From Bacteroidales bacterium (GTDB lineage: Bacteria > Bacteroidota > Bacteroidia > Bacteroidales > FEN-979): a stretch of DNA of 64,000 bases. Position numbers and translations under genes: made by a program. The stretch lies in NCBI GenBank assembly GCA_023229525.1, contig JALNZC010000008.1, positions 1 through 64,000 on the forward strand. The letters are read 5' to 3'. Shown piece after piece: positions 16,490 to 25,622 of the stretch. Below the pieces are notes generated by a model. The model did not search any database. It worked only from the letters and a program-made list of their open reading frames with translations, and was not told where the DNA came from. Position 1 is the stretch's first letter, and every line of letters starts with the position of its first letter.

Positions 16490-17584
16490 TTAATTGCTTT
16501 TTAATAGATTGGTGGTCAGTTGGCCGCAAGCTGCATCGATATCTTTCCCCCTGCTTTTCCTGACATTGACCACCAGATTACGTTTTTCAAGAAAATTCAC
16601 GAACGCCCGGGTTACTGATGGGTCGGATCCGATAAAATCTGTTTCTTTTACCGGATTGTATTCAATCAGGTTAATCTTAACGGGAAAATTTCTGCAGAAC
16701 AAGGCTAATTCATGGGCATCGGCCAAAGAATCATTAAATCCGGCAAAGAGAATATACTCAATAGTAATCCGTTTTTTTGTCTTCAAATGGTAGTATTTCA
16801 AAGCACTGATGATCTCAGATAACGGATGATTGAGATTAAACGGGATGATCTGATTGCGTTTTTCATCATTGGCTGCATGGAGTGAAATCGCAAAAAGATA
16901 TTTGGGGTTATCGTCGGCCATTGTGCGTATCATCTTGGGAATCCCTATACTGGATACAGTGATTCGCTGGGGCGACATACCGAGTGATTCCCCGGATGTA
17001 ATCTTTTCAATGGATTTTTTTACCTGATTGTAATTGAGGAACGGTTCTCCCATACCCATAAAGACAATGTTTGACAAAGAATGACGGATGACAGATAACT
17101 GGTTGAGGTTTACATCTGAGGGTTTTCGAATGTATCCTGCCAGTTTTGACAAATAAACTACCTGGTCGAAAATTTCACCAACTGTCAGGTTTCTGGTAAA
17201 GCCACCGTTCCCGGTCGCACAGAATTTGCATCCCAGTATGCATCCGACTTGAGATGAAATACATGCTGTATACCGGTCCTCTGAAGGGATTAGGACACCT
17301 TCGATTAACGATCTGTCATACAGACGAAAACCCACCTTGATAGTCCCATCCTTGCTTTTCTGTTCAGCCTCCGCAATGGCTGTATAAAAAGTAAAATTAG
17401 TTTTAAGAAATTCCCGGGTCGGACTCGGGATATTAGTCATTTCATCGAACGAAATACAGGCATTCATCCAAAGCCATTCATAAATCTGTCGCACACGAAA
17501 TTTTTTATCGTCATGTTGAGCTAAACCTTGTCTGATTTCTTCACGGCTTAAAGTCCGTATATCGGGTCGGATATCGTTGGTCAT
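16490..17584 (-). CDS. rlmN: 23S rRNA (adenine2503-C2)-methyltransferase (radical SAM)
   Basis: Methylates C2 of A2503 in 23S rRNA (and A37 in some tRNAs). With the ATG at 17582-17584 as start, the protein has 364 residues. The radical-SAM cluster motif is in SSQVGCILGCKFCATG (CxxxCxxC). The preceding Cys (YTACISS) and the C-terminal Cys in IDAACGQL correspond to the two cysteines used in the methyl-transfer mechanism. FMGMGEPFLNY and ISLHAANDEKRNQIIP are further family blocks. The N-terminal HhH-like region (FRVRQIYEWLW) is present. An in-frame TTG 12 bases upstream is a less likely start. Confidence 0.95.
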   Translation of the reverse strand: MTNDIRPDIRTLSREEIRQGLAQHDDKKFRVRQIYEWLWMNACISFDEMTNIPSPTREFLKTNFTFYTAIAEAEQKSKDGTIKVGFRLYDRSLIEGVLIPSEDRYTACISSQVGCILGCKFCATGNGGFTRNLTVGEIFDQVVYLSKLAGYIRKPSDVNLNQLSVIRHSLSNIVFMGMGEPFLNYNQVKKSIEKITSGESLGMSPQRITVSSIGIPKMIRTMADDNPKYLFAISLHAANDEKRNQIIPFNLNHPLSEIISALKYYHLKTKKRITIEYILFAGFNDSLADAHELALFCRNFPVKINLIEYNPVKETDFIGSDPSVTRAFVNFLEKRNLVVNVRKSRGKDIDAACGQLTTNLLKSN

Positions 17585-17660
17585 ATTCTTGGACAACGTA
17601 ATGAGTTATATATCAAATATTCAACTATTTAATAATATACAATATTAAGCAAAATAAATA

Positions 17661-17690
17661 AAAAAGCCCCGGGGAACCGAGGCTTTTTTT
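17661..17690 (-). terminator. Rho-independent terminator of groEL
   Basis: Inverted repeat AAAAAGCC...GGCTTTTT with an inner CGG/CCG stem and a short loop, ending in a T run on the minus strand, about 20 bases after the groEL stop. Confidence 0.75.
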
Positions 17691-17707
17691 GTCTGTTAAT
17701 TCGACTA

Positions 17708-19345
17708 TTAATACATGCCGTCCATTCCGCCCATTCCCGGGTTCATCGGTGGCATGGCGGGTTTTTCTTCTTTATGTGTTGCCAGAACACATTCAGTAGT
17801 AATCAGCATGCTGGCAATAGATGCAGCGTTTTCCAGGGCTACGCGGGCGACCTTGGTCGGATCAATCACGCCTGCCTGGTATAGATTTTCATATTCCTCG
17901 GTCCGGGCGTTGAAACCAAAATCATCTTTGCCTTCCTTCACTTTTTGGACAATTACTGATCCTTCGAGGCCGGCATTTTCCACAATCTGACGTAATGGTT
18001 CTTCAAGAGCGCGTTTAACAATAGCGATACCGGTGGTTTCATCTTCATTGTCGCCCTTCATTTTTTCGATGGACTTTTGGGCACGGAGGTATGCCACCCC
18101 TCCACCAGGGATAATACCTTCTTCAATGGCAGCACGGGTTGCATGTAAAGCATCCTCAAAACGGAATTTCTTTTCCTTCATTTCGGTTTCCGAAGCTGCT
18201 CCGACATAGATAACAGCAACACCACCGGCCAATTTAGCCAGTCGTTCCTGCAGTTTTTCCTTATCGTAATCGGAAGTTGTTGTTCCGATCTGGGCTTTTA
18301 TTTGATTGATGCGGCCAGTGATGTCAGCTTTTTTACCACTTCCGTTAATAATGGTTGTGTTTTCTTTATCTATTGTGACTTTTTCAGCTTGTCCGAGATA
18401 TTGGAGTGTTGCATCTTCCAACTTGAATCCTTTTTCTTCGCTGATCACGGTCCCGGCTGTAAGAACAGCAATATCTTCCAGCATTTCTTTACGGCGATCT
18501 CCGAATCCGGGAGCTTTTACAGCAGCCACTTTCAGTGTACCGCGGATTTTGTTCACGACCAGGGTTGCCAGCGCTTCACCTTCAATATCTTCACTGATGA
18601 TGATCAAAGGACGGCCGGTCTGTACAGCCTTCTCCAACAATGGAAGAAGATCCTTCATCACGCTTATCTTTTTATCATAAATAAGGATATACGGATTTTC
18701 GAAAACTACTTCCATTTTGTCCGTATCCGTTACAAAATAAGGGCTGATATATCCCCTGTCAAATTGCATTCCTTCCACAACCTTAACGGTGGTTTCAATC
18801 CCTTTTGCCTCCTCGATAGTGATCACGCCTTCTTTTTTCACTTTTCCCATGGCTTCAGCAATCATTTTTCCGATAAAAGTGTCATTGTTGGCCGAAACCG
18901 AAGCAATTTGCTCGATTTTCTCCATACTGTCGCCAATCTGCCGGGTTTGCGATTTTAATGATTTGATTACTTCAATAACAGCTTTATCTATACCGCGTTT
19001 TAAATCCATTGGATTGGCGCCGGCAGTAACATTTTTCAGACCGGTAGTGAATATCGCCTGGGCAAGAACGGTGGCTGTCGTTGTTCCATCACCAGCAATA
19101 TCACTGGTTTTGGAAGCTACTTCTTTTACCATTTGTGCACCCATGTTGGCTACGGCATCCTTCAGTTCGATTTCTTTTGCTACTGTTACACCGTCCTTGG
19201 TAACAACCGGAGAACCATAGGATTTATCGATAATTACATTACGGCCTTTGGGCCCCAGAGTTACTTTTACTGCATTCGAGAGGGCATCAACGCCTTCTTT
19301 AAGCGATTCTCTTGCTTTTATGCTAAAGAAAATGTCTTTTGACAT
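17708..19345 (-). CDS. groEL: 60 kDa chaperonin GroEL
   Basis: The ATP-driven folding chamber subunit, working with GroES in the cytoplasm. The 545-residue protein has VTLGPKGRNVIIDKSYGSP near residue 28, the ATPase motif IAGDGTTTATVLAQAI near residue 84, RAAIEEGIIPGGGVAYLRA near residue 404, and the Gly/Met-rich tail MPPMNPGMGGMDGMY typical of GroEL. It is 54 bases downstream of groES in the usual groES-groEL order and is followed by a terminator. Confidence 0.99.
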   Translation of the reverse strand: MSKDIFFSIKARESLKEGVDALSNAVKVTLGPKGRNVIIDKSYGSPVVTKDGVTVAKEIELKDAVANMGAQMVKEVASKTSDIAGDGTTTATVLAQAIFTTGLKNVTAGANPMDLKRGIDKAVIEVIKSLKSQTRQIGDSMEKIEQIASVSANNDTFIGKMIAEAMGKVKKEGVITIEEAKGIETTVKVVEGMQFDRGYISPYFVTDTDKMEVVFENPYILIYDKKISVMKDLLPLLEKAVQTGRPLIIISEDIEGEALATLVVNKIRGTLKVAAVKAPGFGDRRKEMLEDIAVLTAGTVISEEKGFKLEDATLQYLGQAEKVTIDKENTTIINGSGKKADITGRINQIKAQIGTTTSDYDKEKLQERLAKLAGGVAVIYVGAASETEMKEKKFRFEDALHATRAAIEEGIIPGGGVAYLRAQKSIEKMKGDNEDETTGIAIVKRALEEPLRQIVENAGLEGSVIVQKVKEGKDDFGFNARTEEYENLYQAGVIDPTKVARVALENAASIASMLITTECVLATHKEEKPAMPPMNPGMGGMDGMY

Positions 19346-19399
19346 GGTTTTTCGTTTTTAATGTTAATACTTTGTTGTTTTCCTAATACTTACTGATGG

Positions 19400-19678
19400 T
19401 TAAATTACGGCGACAATATCCGATTCGCGCATAATAAGATAATTCGAACCATCAATGGTAATTTCTGTGCCGGAATATTTTCCATAGAGCACCTGATCAC
19501 CAACTTTAACCGTCATAGGTTCGTCTTTTTTCCCTGGACCTACGGCTACAACCGTTCCTTTCTGGGGTTTTTCTTTTGCTGTATCGGGGATGATGATCCC
19601 ACCTGCTGTTTTTTCTTCAGCCTCTGCCGGGTCTACTAAAACGCGGTCGGCTAAGGGTTTAATCTTCACTTTTGTCAT
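19400..19678 (-). CDS. groES: 10 kDa co-chaperonin GroES
   Basis: The 92-residue lid of the GroEL chamber. It has KPLADRVLVDPAEAEEKTAGGIIIPDTAKEKP with the mobile loop, and GDQVLYGKYSGTEITIDGSNYLIMRESDIVAVI at the end (motif split across normal GroES positions). First gene of the groES-groEL pair. The 230-base region upstream shows no CIRCE-type inverted repeat (the HrcA operator); only the secG terminator hairpin is present. The heat-shock control element is therefore not evident. Confidence 0.98.
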   Translation of the reverse strand: MTKVKIKPLADRVLVDPAEAEEKTAGGIIIPDTAKEKPQKGTVVAVGPGKKDEPMTVKVGDQVLYGKYSGTEITIDGSNYLIMRESDIVAVI

Positions 19679-19809
19679 GTCTTATTATATTTAAAGTTAA
19701 ACATTACGAAATCTTACCTCTTTGAAAGGCCACCACCATTCTTCATAATTTGTGCCAAATGAATATGCTTGATTTTTTTGGGACATTTTTGCAGTCGATC
19801 GGTAGATTT

Positions 19810-19844
19810 AAAAAAAAATGTCAGATTGTTATGACAATCTGACA
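19810..19844 (-). terminator. Rho-independent terminator of secG
   Basis: A perfect 11-bp stem, TGTCAGATTGT (19819-19829) with ACAATCTGACA (19834-19844), and a 4-base loop. On the minus strand it is followed by a run of nine T. It lies 63 bases after the secG stop and about 140 bases before groES, so it separates the two units. Confidence 0.85.
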
Positions 19845-19906
19845 CGCTCTTTTTTGGTTTTATCTCCTGTTAATTGATTCTACAATAAATCTTCGCCAGA
19901 TCCAAA

Positions 19907-20242
19907 CTATTTTTTCTGAGCCGGAGGCGTTTGAAAATCTTTAATAGGAGTGGTTTTGGTGTCATCAATCTGTTTCTGTATTTCGCTTTGTGTTGATTCC
20001 GCTTTTACCTGCGTTTTCGGGATCACAAAAATAGAAAAGAGACTTAGAAAAAGCATTACGATTGCAAGGGTCCATGTAGTCTTTTCCAGAAAATCGGCGG
20101 TTTTGCGAACGCCCATGAATTGATTTGAAGAGGCAAAGTTTGAAGCGAGACCGCCTCCTTTTGAATTTTGCACTAAAACGACGAGGACCATCAAAACACA
20201 GACGATCAGAATAAGAACGGAAATTAAAATATATAAACCCAT
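19907..20242 (-). CDS. secG: Preprotein translocase subunit SecG
   Basis: Small membrane subunit that assists the SecYEG channel. The 111-residue product has one N-terminal transmembrane helix (LILIVCVLMVLVVLVQNSKGGGL, in which LVQNSKGGGLA is the SecG signature), a second one near residues 57-75 (WTLAIVMLFLSLFSIFVI), and a polar tail. It is the last gene of a leftward unit starting at pheT. The start codon is immediately preceded by a 7-bp tandem repeat. Confidence 0.93.
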   Translation of the reverse strand: MGLYILISVLILIVCVLMVLVVLVQNSKGGGLASNFASSNQFMGVRKTADFLEKTTWTLAIVMLFLSLFSIFVIPKTQVKAESTQSEIQKQIDDTKTTPIKDFQTPPAQKK

Positions 20243-20246
20243 TTCT

Positions 20247-20280
20247 ATTTACGATTTACGATTTACAATATACAATTTTT
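20247..20280. repeat. Short tandem array, 7-bp period (ATTTACG type), directly before secG
   Basis: Units on the plus strand: ATTTACG, ATTTACG, ATTTACA, ATATACA, ATTTTTT. In the sense of secG these read as TCGTAAA-type units and end 4 bases before the start codon, where a ribosome-binding site would be. Confidence 0.75.
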
Positions 20281-20299
20281 TTTAAACCCAAACTTTAAA

Positions 20300-21274
20300 T
20301 CAGTTGTTGAGTTTTTCAATTTGGGCCGCAAAGTAACGACTTTTTTCTTGATTAAGCAAGGATAATTTCTTATAAATTTGAATGGCTTTGGAGATATTTC
20401 CTTGTTTGGCATAGAGTTGGGCAAGGGTCTCACTTACTATTTCTTCTTCATCCATATTACTTCTGTGTGCGCTCTCAGAAGGGCTGAAAAAGGCAATTTT
20501 CGGTTTGGTAATCCTGGGCTCCTCAATGATGAACTTGTTGATGAGCGCTTCTTTGCTGGCAAATTCTTTCAGTTTTTCTGAATCAGACTTTTCCGGTCCG
20601 GGACCGGTCGCCGGATGTTTTTCTGCATTGATGAGGGCAAGTCGTTTCCTTACCATCAAGAGTAATTCTTTCGATGTCACCTGGTCTTTTTCTGATGTGA
20701 CCTCAGAAAGGGTAGATGGGCCCACACTAATATGATACCGTGAAGAAATTCGTTGTTCACCAATGCCGGCAGAGGTATCCATACCCGCGATGGAAGTTGT
20801 TTCTGCCGGTAAAACCGTTAAATTGTCAAGTTTTTCTTTTATAACAGCACCGGTAAATTCCGCGGTTTCGGTATCTGCGTTTATAGGATCTACAATAATG
20901 GGATTCGTTTCAGCAAGATGATCTGAGGCTTTAGGAATTTCAGAAACGGTAATTCCGGAATAAAGAGATGGTTGTGCGACAGAGGATATGGGAGATTTCT
21001 GTGTAAATTGCTGTAATCCCGTATCCGGGCTCAACATTTTATTGGCCGTATTAACAAGTTCCTTTAATTTTCGGCGATCACTGGAGTAGGCAGCTGCTTT
21101 CTTCAGCTGGAGTGGATATTGAAGACTTTCTTCCCTGAACAGGTTATAGGCATATAATATTTGTCCCGTCTGGCAATAGGGGTAACGTTTGACAAGTTCT
21201 TTCAACATTTTCAAACTTTGAGGACTGACTGATGCCGGATTGTTGACAAATTCCGAAAATTGCTGCCGATTCAT
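20300..21274 (-). CDS. Tetratricopeptide-repeat protein, conserved in Bacteroidota, function unknown
   Basis: A 324-residue protein. The N-terminal part (SLKMLKELVKRYPYCQTGQILYAYNLFRE, then YPLQLKKAAAYSSDRRKL) forms helical repeats and is the recognisable part of this family. A long variable middle with Ser/Glu/Thr-rich sequence follows, and then a C-terminal TPR unit (EIVSETLAQLYAKQGNISKAIQIYKKLSLLNQEKSRYF, about residues 275-315). There is no signal peptide or membrane helix, so it should be cytoplasmic. It sits between lptE and secG, an order common in Bacteroidales; this suggests an envelope- or secretion-linked role, but none is established. Confidence 0.75.
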   Translation of the reverse strand: MNRQQFSEFVNNPASVSPQSLKMLKELVKRYPYCQTGQILYAYNLFREESLQYPLQLKKAAAYSSDRRKLKELVNTANKMLSPDTGLQQFTQKSPISSVAQPSLYSGITVSEIPKASDHLAETNPIIVDPINADTETAEFTGAVIKEKLDNLTVLPAETTSIAGMDTSAGIGEQRISSRYHISVGPSTLSEVTSEKDQVTSKELLLMVRKRLALINAEKHPATGPGPEKSDSEKLKEFASKEALINKFIIEEPRITKPKIAFFSPSESAHRSNMDEEEIVSETLAQLYAKQGNISKAIQIYKKLSLLNQEKSRYFAAQIEKLNN

Positions 21275-21298
21275 TCTGACTATTCCGGTTTGAATGAT

Positions 21299-21820
21299 TT
21301 ACCAGTTAACAACTGCTTTATTGAAAATATCCGTCACAAGTTGTTCCGTGATCCCAGCAATCAGGCTTTCCTGTACAGAAAAGAGCTCAAGTGAACTGGA
21401 ATAATCCTGGTATCGTGAGAATTGAACAGGAGTATCCCAATTCTGCTTTGGATCAGTTTTGTTGGAAAATTTCACACTTACGGTGATTATCAGCCTGTTC
21501 ATGGCAGCTGTTTCATTGCCCTGGATAGCCACAGGCTGAACAACGTATTGGGTGATTGACCCTTCCAGGTTCAGGTCACCACCGCGATCTACCAGGATCA
21601 GGTTGGTTTGGGAAGTAAAATAATCACGAAGGGCGTCGGTGATGGTTCGCGACAGTGTAGGTATTACCAATGGGGCATTATTGGGAAAATTGGGAATTGA
21701 AACGGTTCTCACATTGGCTGAAATGGATGCCCCGGTAAAAGAATAACTCACACGGCAGGCTGATTGGCTAAGGAGAACAAGGCCAAACAAAAATAAATAA
21801 AAAACACTTCTTTTCATCAT
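21299..21820 (-). CDS. lptE: LptE-family LPS-assembly lipoprotein
   Basis: Plug lipoprotein of the LptD outer-membrane LPS translocon. Start chosen at the ATG at 21818-21820 (MMKRSVFYLF), which leaves a lipoprotein signal FGLVLLSQSAC with its lipobox Cys near residue 22; an upstream TTG at 21850 would add 10 residues before the signal. The mature part has the family pattern VSYSFTGASISANVRTVSIPNFPN, TLSRTITDALRDYFTSQTNL and a C-terminal helix with QLVTDIFNKAVVNW. About 173 residues, as expected for Bacteroidota LptE. It lies 35 bases after the sigma-54 activator gene. Confidence 0.88.
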   Translation of the reverse strand: MMKRSVFYLFLFGLVLLSQSACRVSYSFTGASISANVRTVSIPNFPNNAPLVIPTLSRTITDALRDYFTSQTNLILVDRGGDLNLEGSITQYVVQPVAIQGNETAAMNRLIITVSVKFSNKTDPKQNWDTPVQFSRYQDYSSSLELFSVQESLIAGITEQLVTDIFNKAVVNW

Positions 21821-21855
21821 CTTTTTCAACTGACCATTATCACTTGTCAATAATA

Positions 21856-23085
21856 TTACTCCAGGTCGTATTCCTTTATCTTACGGTATAGTGTACGTTC
21901 AGATATACCCAGTTCTTTCGCGGCATCCTTTCGTTTACCTTCATATTTGGTCAGTGCCCGTTTAATAAAATCCTGCTCCTTTCTCTGAAGAGATAAATTT
22001 TCCTCAACTTCTTCAGGTTCCTGTATAGGTTCGTGGGCATTGAACCGAACATCCTGTTGGTTTACGATCAAGGGTTGAGAAGGGTCCTTGATATCCGTAA
22101 AATCCTTGTATAGTCTTTTGATCAGATGGGTGCTTTTTCCTAAATTATCATTGATGGTATCTTCATTTTGCATCAGGTTCATAACCAACTGTTTCAGATC
22201 GTTCATATCCTTCTTCATATCAAACAAAACTTTGTAAAGCAAATCCCTTTCGTTGAACTTTGAAGCATCTTCCCCTTTATACAAAACCGGAAGTTCACTA
22301 TTCTGTCCAATAGGCAAATATTTTACAATCGTTGCTGCATCAATGGTTCGTGACTTCTCAATGATCGAAATTTGTTCTGTAAAATTTTTAAGTTGGCGGA
22401 TATTCCCCGGCCACCGGTAGTTTGTAATTATTTGCTGGGCATCTTCCTCGAGTTGGATCGCAGGCATCCGGTATTTTTCGGCCGCATCAGAGGCGAATTT
22501 ACGGAAAAGCAGATAAATATCTTCTTGGCGTTCACGCAGTGGTGGAACCAGAATCGGTACAGTACTTAACCGATAATAAAGATCCTGCCGGAATTTTCCT
22601 GTTATAATGGCATCAGGAATGTTGATATTGGTCGCACCGACAACGCGCACGTTAGTTTTCAATACTTTGGAAGAGCCCACACGCATAAATTCACCCGATT
22701 CCAGGACCCGTAATAAGCGGACCTGTGTTCCCAAGGGTAATTCAGCTACTTCATCCAGAAAAATAGTACCCCCGTCAACAACCTCAAAATATCCCTTCCG
22801 GGCTTCATGGGCTCCTGTAAAAGAACCTTTTTCATGCCCAAACAATTCGGAATCGATCGTCCCTTCAGGGATAGCGCCACAGTTTACCGCTATATAAGGA
22901 CCATGTTTGCGGGCGCTGAGCTGATGAACAATTTTCGGAAAAAACTCTTTTCCGGTTCCACTTTCACCGCTGACTAAAACTGTAATGTCAGTAGTAGCAA
23001 CCTGTCGGGCAATATCAATAGCCCGGTCGAGCAAGGGTGAATTGCCTATAATTCCAAATCGTTGTTTTATTGACAGTATATCCAT
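21856..23085 (-). CDS. Sigma-54-dependent transcriptional activator (AAA+ and Fis-type HTH)
   Basis: Activates RNA polymerase holding RpoN by ATP hydrolysis. Start chosen at the ATG at 23083-23085 (MDILSIKQRFGIIGNSP); an upstream in-frame start would overlap pheT. The 409-residue protein has Walker A VSGESGTGKEFF, the loop GSFTGA that contacts sigma-54 (consensus GAFTGA), Walker B GTIFLDEVAELP, and the arginine-finger region RQDLYYRLSTVPILVPPLRER. A Fis-like HTH (RKDAAKELGISERTLYRKI) ends the protein. It has no N-terminal sensor domain, so activity must be set by other means. Its place between pheT and lptE is common in Bacteroidales. Target genes unknown. Confidence 0.93.
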   Translation of the reverse strand: MDILSIKQRFGIIGNSPLLDRAIDIARQVATTDITVLVSGESGTGKEFFPKIVHQLSARKHGPYIAVNCGAIPEGTIDSELFGHEKGSFTGAHEARKGYFEVVDGGTIFLDEVAELPLGTQVRLLRVLESGEFMRVGSSKVLKTNVRVVGATNINIPDAIITGKFRQDLYYRLSTVPILVPPLRERQEDIYLLFRKFASDAAEKYRMPAIQLEEDAQQIITNYRWPGNIRQLKNFTEQISIIEKSRTIDAATIVKYLPIGQNSELPVLYKGEDASKFNERDLLYKVLFDMKKDMNDLKQLVMNLMQNEDTINDNLGKSTHLIKRLYKDFTDIKDPSQPLIVNQQDVRFNAHEPIQEPEEVEENLSLQRKEQDFIKRALTKYEGKRKDAAKELGISERTLYRKIKEYDLE

Positions 23086-23104
23086 AAACAAACTCAGGAT
23101 AGTT

Positions 23105-25573
23105 TTACCTGATCCTGGCATTAAAGGTTGTTACAAAAACTTTTATCAGACGGGCCATTGTTTTTTCAATTTCCTTGTCGGTCAACGTCTTTTCGTCATC
23201 CTGCAATATAAAACTCAGGGCATATGACTTATTCTTCTCCCCAATTTGATCACCCTCAAAAACATCGAATAATCCAACGTGCTTGAGGAGTTTCTTTTCT
23301 GTTTGAAATGCCAGTTTTTCAATTTGAGCAAAAGTAACGGATTGATCCAGCAATAAAGCAAGATCACGTCTGACTTCCGGAAATCTGGGTATCTCCCTGT
23401 ATTGTGTTATTGTAGCGGGAACGATTGTCAGTAAATGATCCCAATTCACTTCAGCATAAAAAACCGGCGGTTTGCAATCAAATGACTTCAAGAGAACATT
23501 ACTCAAGGAACCCATTACCAAAAACTCTTTTTTGCCATCGATATAACGAAGTCCATTACTAAAAATGTCCGAATGAACAGTTTCGGTTGAAAATTGTCTG
23601 ATGTCGAGGTCCAATGTCCGGAAAATGGCTTCTATAAAACCTTTAAGGACAAAGAAATCAACAGGTTCTTCAGCATCGTTCCAGTTTTCCGGATCCTTTC
23701 GACCGGTCAAAACCAAAGACAGATGCTGTTCTTCGTGGTAACCTTGAACGATTCCCGAATTAGACAAGGTATAAGTTGTTCCGAATTCGTAAAGTTTAAG
23801 GTCAGTCTGTTTTCGGTTTTGGTTATAAACTATGCTTTCAAGGGCTCCGTGCAGAAGTGTTTGCCTCATGACATCCAGATCCCGGCTGATCGGGTTGAAT
23901 ATCCTGACGGATAAAGCGGGTTGAAAACCTGAATTATCTTCATAATACTCTGATTTCGTCAGGGAATTGTTCATGATTTCATGAAATCCCCGGGCCGAAA
24001 GGAATTCGGAAATATGGTTTTGAATTTGTTCCGGATCAGGTTTTTTGGTAAATGAAATGGAAGACCTGATTTCATCCGGTATATCGATGTTGTTGTAGCC
24101 ATACACCCGCAAGATCTCCTCGATAATGTCAACTTCCCTGGTCACATCCGACTTAAAGGCAGGAACGATCAGCGTAAGGTCAGATCCGGTCTCTGTTTCT
24201 GAAGTTACAGATATACCCAGATCATGCAGAATATCCTTAACTACGCCTCGATCAATGGATTTTCCAATGAGCCGGTCCAGGTTTTTAAAGGAAAAATTGA
24301 TATGTTGAGTTAGAAACGGTACCGGATAAACGTCTACTATTTCCGAGGAAATTTCACCTCCGGCGAGGTCCTGTATCAACAAAGCCGCCCGTTTCAGGGC
24401 GTACTCAGTAACATCATAATCAGCGCCACGTTCAAAACGGAATGAAGCATCGGTCTGCAATCCATGGTGACGTGCGGTTTTACGAATGTGACGGGGGTTA
24501 AAATAGGCACTTTCGAGAAAAATGCTGGTAGTTTCATTTGTTACACCTGATTTCACTCCGCCAAAAACACCTGCAATCACCATTGGTTCAACGGCATTGC
24601 AGATCATCAAATCTTCTTCCGTCAATTCACGTTCAATATTATCCAGCGTGATAAATTTTGTATCCGTCGGATAATTTTTCACAATAACCTTATCCCCGGT
24701 GATCCTATTGCAGTCAAAGGCATGCAAAGGTTGTCCCAACTCCATGAGGACGAAATTAGTGACATCAACAACGTTATTTATCGGTCGCAAACCAATGGCC
24801 ATCAGCTTGTTTTTCAACCATCCGGGAGATTCTTTCACCTTAATTCCCGAAAGTGTAAGCGCAGTATACCTTGGACACCCCGTTGTATTTTCAACGATGA
24901 CATCTATATGACGGTTGTCATTATTGACAGTGAATGCTGAAACGTCAGGTAAAGAGATCGTTATACGATCTGTTGACCGTCTATTTTCGCGTCCCGAATT
25001 ATTGATCACTGCCGCCAGATCGCGGGCAACACCCAGATGAGAAGTTGCATCGGTCCGGTTTGGTGTTAAACCTATAGTATATACGAAGTCTTCTTCAATA
25101 TTGAAATACTGTGCAGCGGGAGTTCCGACCGGCGCTTCAGGATCAAGGATCATGATTCCTGCATGGGATGTTCCCAAACCCAGTTCATCTTCAGCACAGA
25201 TCATTCCTTCAGAAATTTCACCGCGTATTTTGGTCCTTTGCAGGGTCAATGGTTTATCGTTGAAGTACAAAGTGGTTCCGGTGGTAGCTACGGGCACTTT
25301 TTGTCCGGCAGCGACATTCGATGCACCGCATACAATGGTTAAGGGCTCACCAAGACCAATGTTAACTGTAGTAATGCTCAGATGGTCGGAATCGGGATGT
25401 TGTTTGCAAGTCAGAACTTCACCAACAACGACCCCCTTTAATCCACCTTTAACCGATTGAAAGATTTCCATACTTTCCACTTCCAATCCACATCCGGTCA
25501 ACAAATCCGCCACCTTGTCAGGTGACAGGTTGATATCAAGATAAAGTTTGAGCCAGTTATACGAAATTTTCAT
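23105..25573 (-). CDS. pheT: Phenylalanyl-tRNA synthetase beta subunit
   Basis: With PheS (not in the window), charges tRNA-Phe. The 822-residue product contains, in order, the EMAP-like tRNA-binding domain (about residues 40-150, VVVGEVLTCKQHPDSDHLSITTVNIG), the B3/B4 editing region (NVVDVTNFVLMELGQPLHAFD), the B5 domain, the core catalytic-like domain, and the C-terminal FDX-ACB domain (RFPEVRRDLALLLDQSVTF to the end). Length is normal. First gene of the leftward pheT-sigma54-lptE-TPR-secG group. Confidence 0.97.
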   Translation of the reverse strand: MKISYNWLKLYLDINLSPDKVADLLTGCGLEVESMEIFQSVKGGLKGVVVGEVLTCKQHPDSDHLSITTVNIGLGEPLTIVCGASNVAAGQKVPVATTGTTLYFNDKPLTLQRTKIRGEISEGMICAEDELGLGTSHAGIMILDPEAPVGTPAAQYFNIEEDFVYTIGLTPNRTDATSHLGVARDLAAVINNSGRENRRSTDRITISLPDVSAFTVNNDNRHIDVIVENTTGCPRYTALTLSGIKVKESPGWLKNKLMAIGLRPINNVVDVTNFVLMELGQPLHAFDCNRITGDKVIVKNYPTDTKFITLDNIERELTEEDLMICNAVEPMVIAGVFGGVKSGVTNETTSIFLESAYFNPRHIRKTARHHGLQTDASFRFERGADYDVTEYALKRAALLIQDLAGGEISSEIVDVYPVPFLTQHINFSFKNLDRLIGKSIDRGVVKDILHDLGISVTSETETGSDLTLIVPAFKSDVTREVDIIEEILRVYGYNNIDIPDEIRSSISFTKKPDPEQIQNHISEFLSARGFHEIMNNSLTKSEYYEDNSGFQPALSVRIFNPISRDLDVMRQTLLHGALESIVYNQNRKQTDLKLYEFGTTYTLSNSGIVQGYHEEQHLSLVLTGRKDPENWNDAEEPVDFFVLKGFIEAIFRTLDLDIRQFSTETVHSDIFSNGLRYIDGKKEFLVMGSLSNVLLKSFDCKPPVFYAEVNWDHLLTIVPATITQYREIPRFPEVRRDLALLLDQSVTFAQIEKLAFQTEKKLLKHVGLFDVFEGDQIGEKNKSYALSFILQDDEKTLTDKEIEKTMARLIKVFVTTFNARIR

Positions 25574-25595
25574 GAATACGGCCGGTTTGAGGGAA

Positions 25596-25603
25596 CAAAG
25601 ATA
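25596..25603 (-). promoter_or_regulatory. Predicted -7 promoter element of pheT
   Basis: Reads TATCTTTG on the minus strand, a TAnnTTTG match 22 bases before the pheT start. Confidence 0.45.
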
Positions 25604-25622
25604 GCAATAAATTAGTTGGGAT

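Noticed and set aside
18302..18958. A 218-codon open frame on the plus strand inside groEL
   Set aside because: It is antisense to the highly conserved groEL gene and its translation shows no known motif; a shadow of groEL codon usage.
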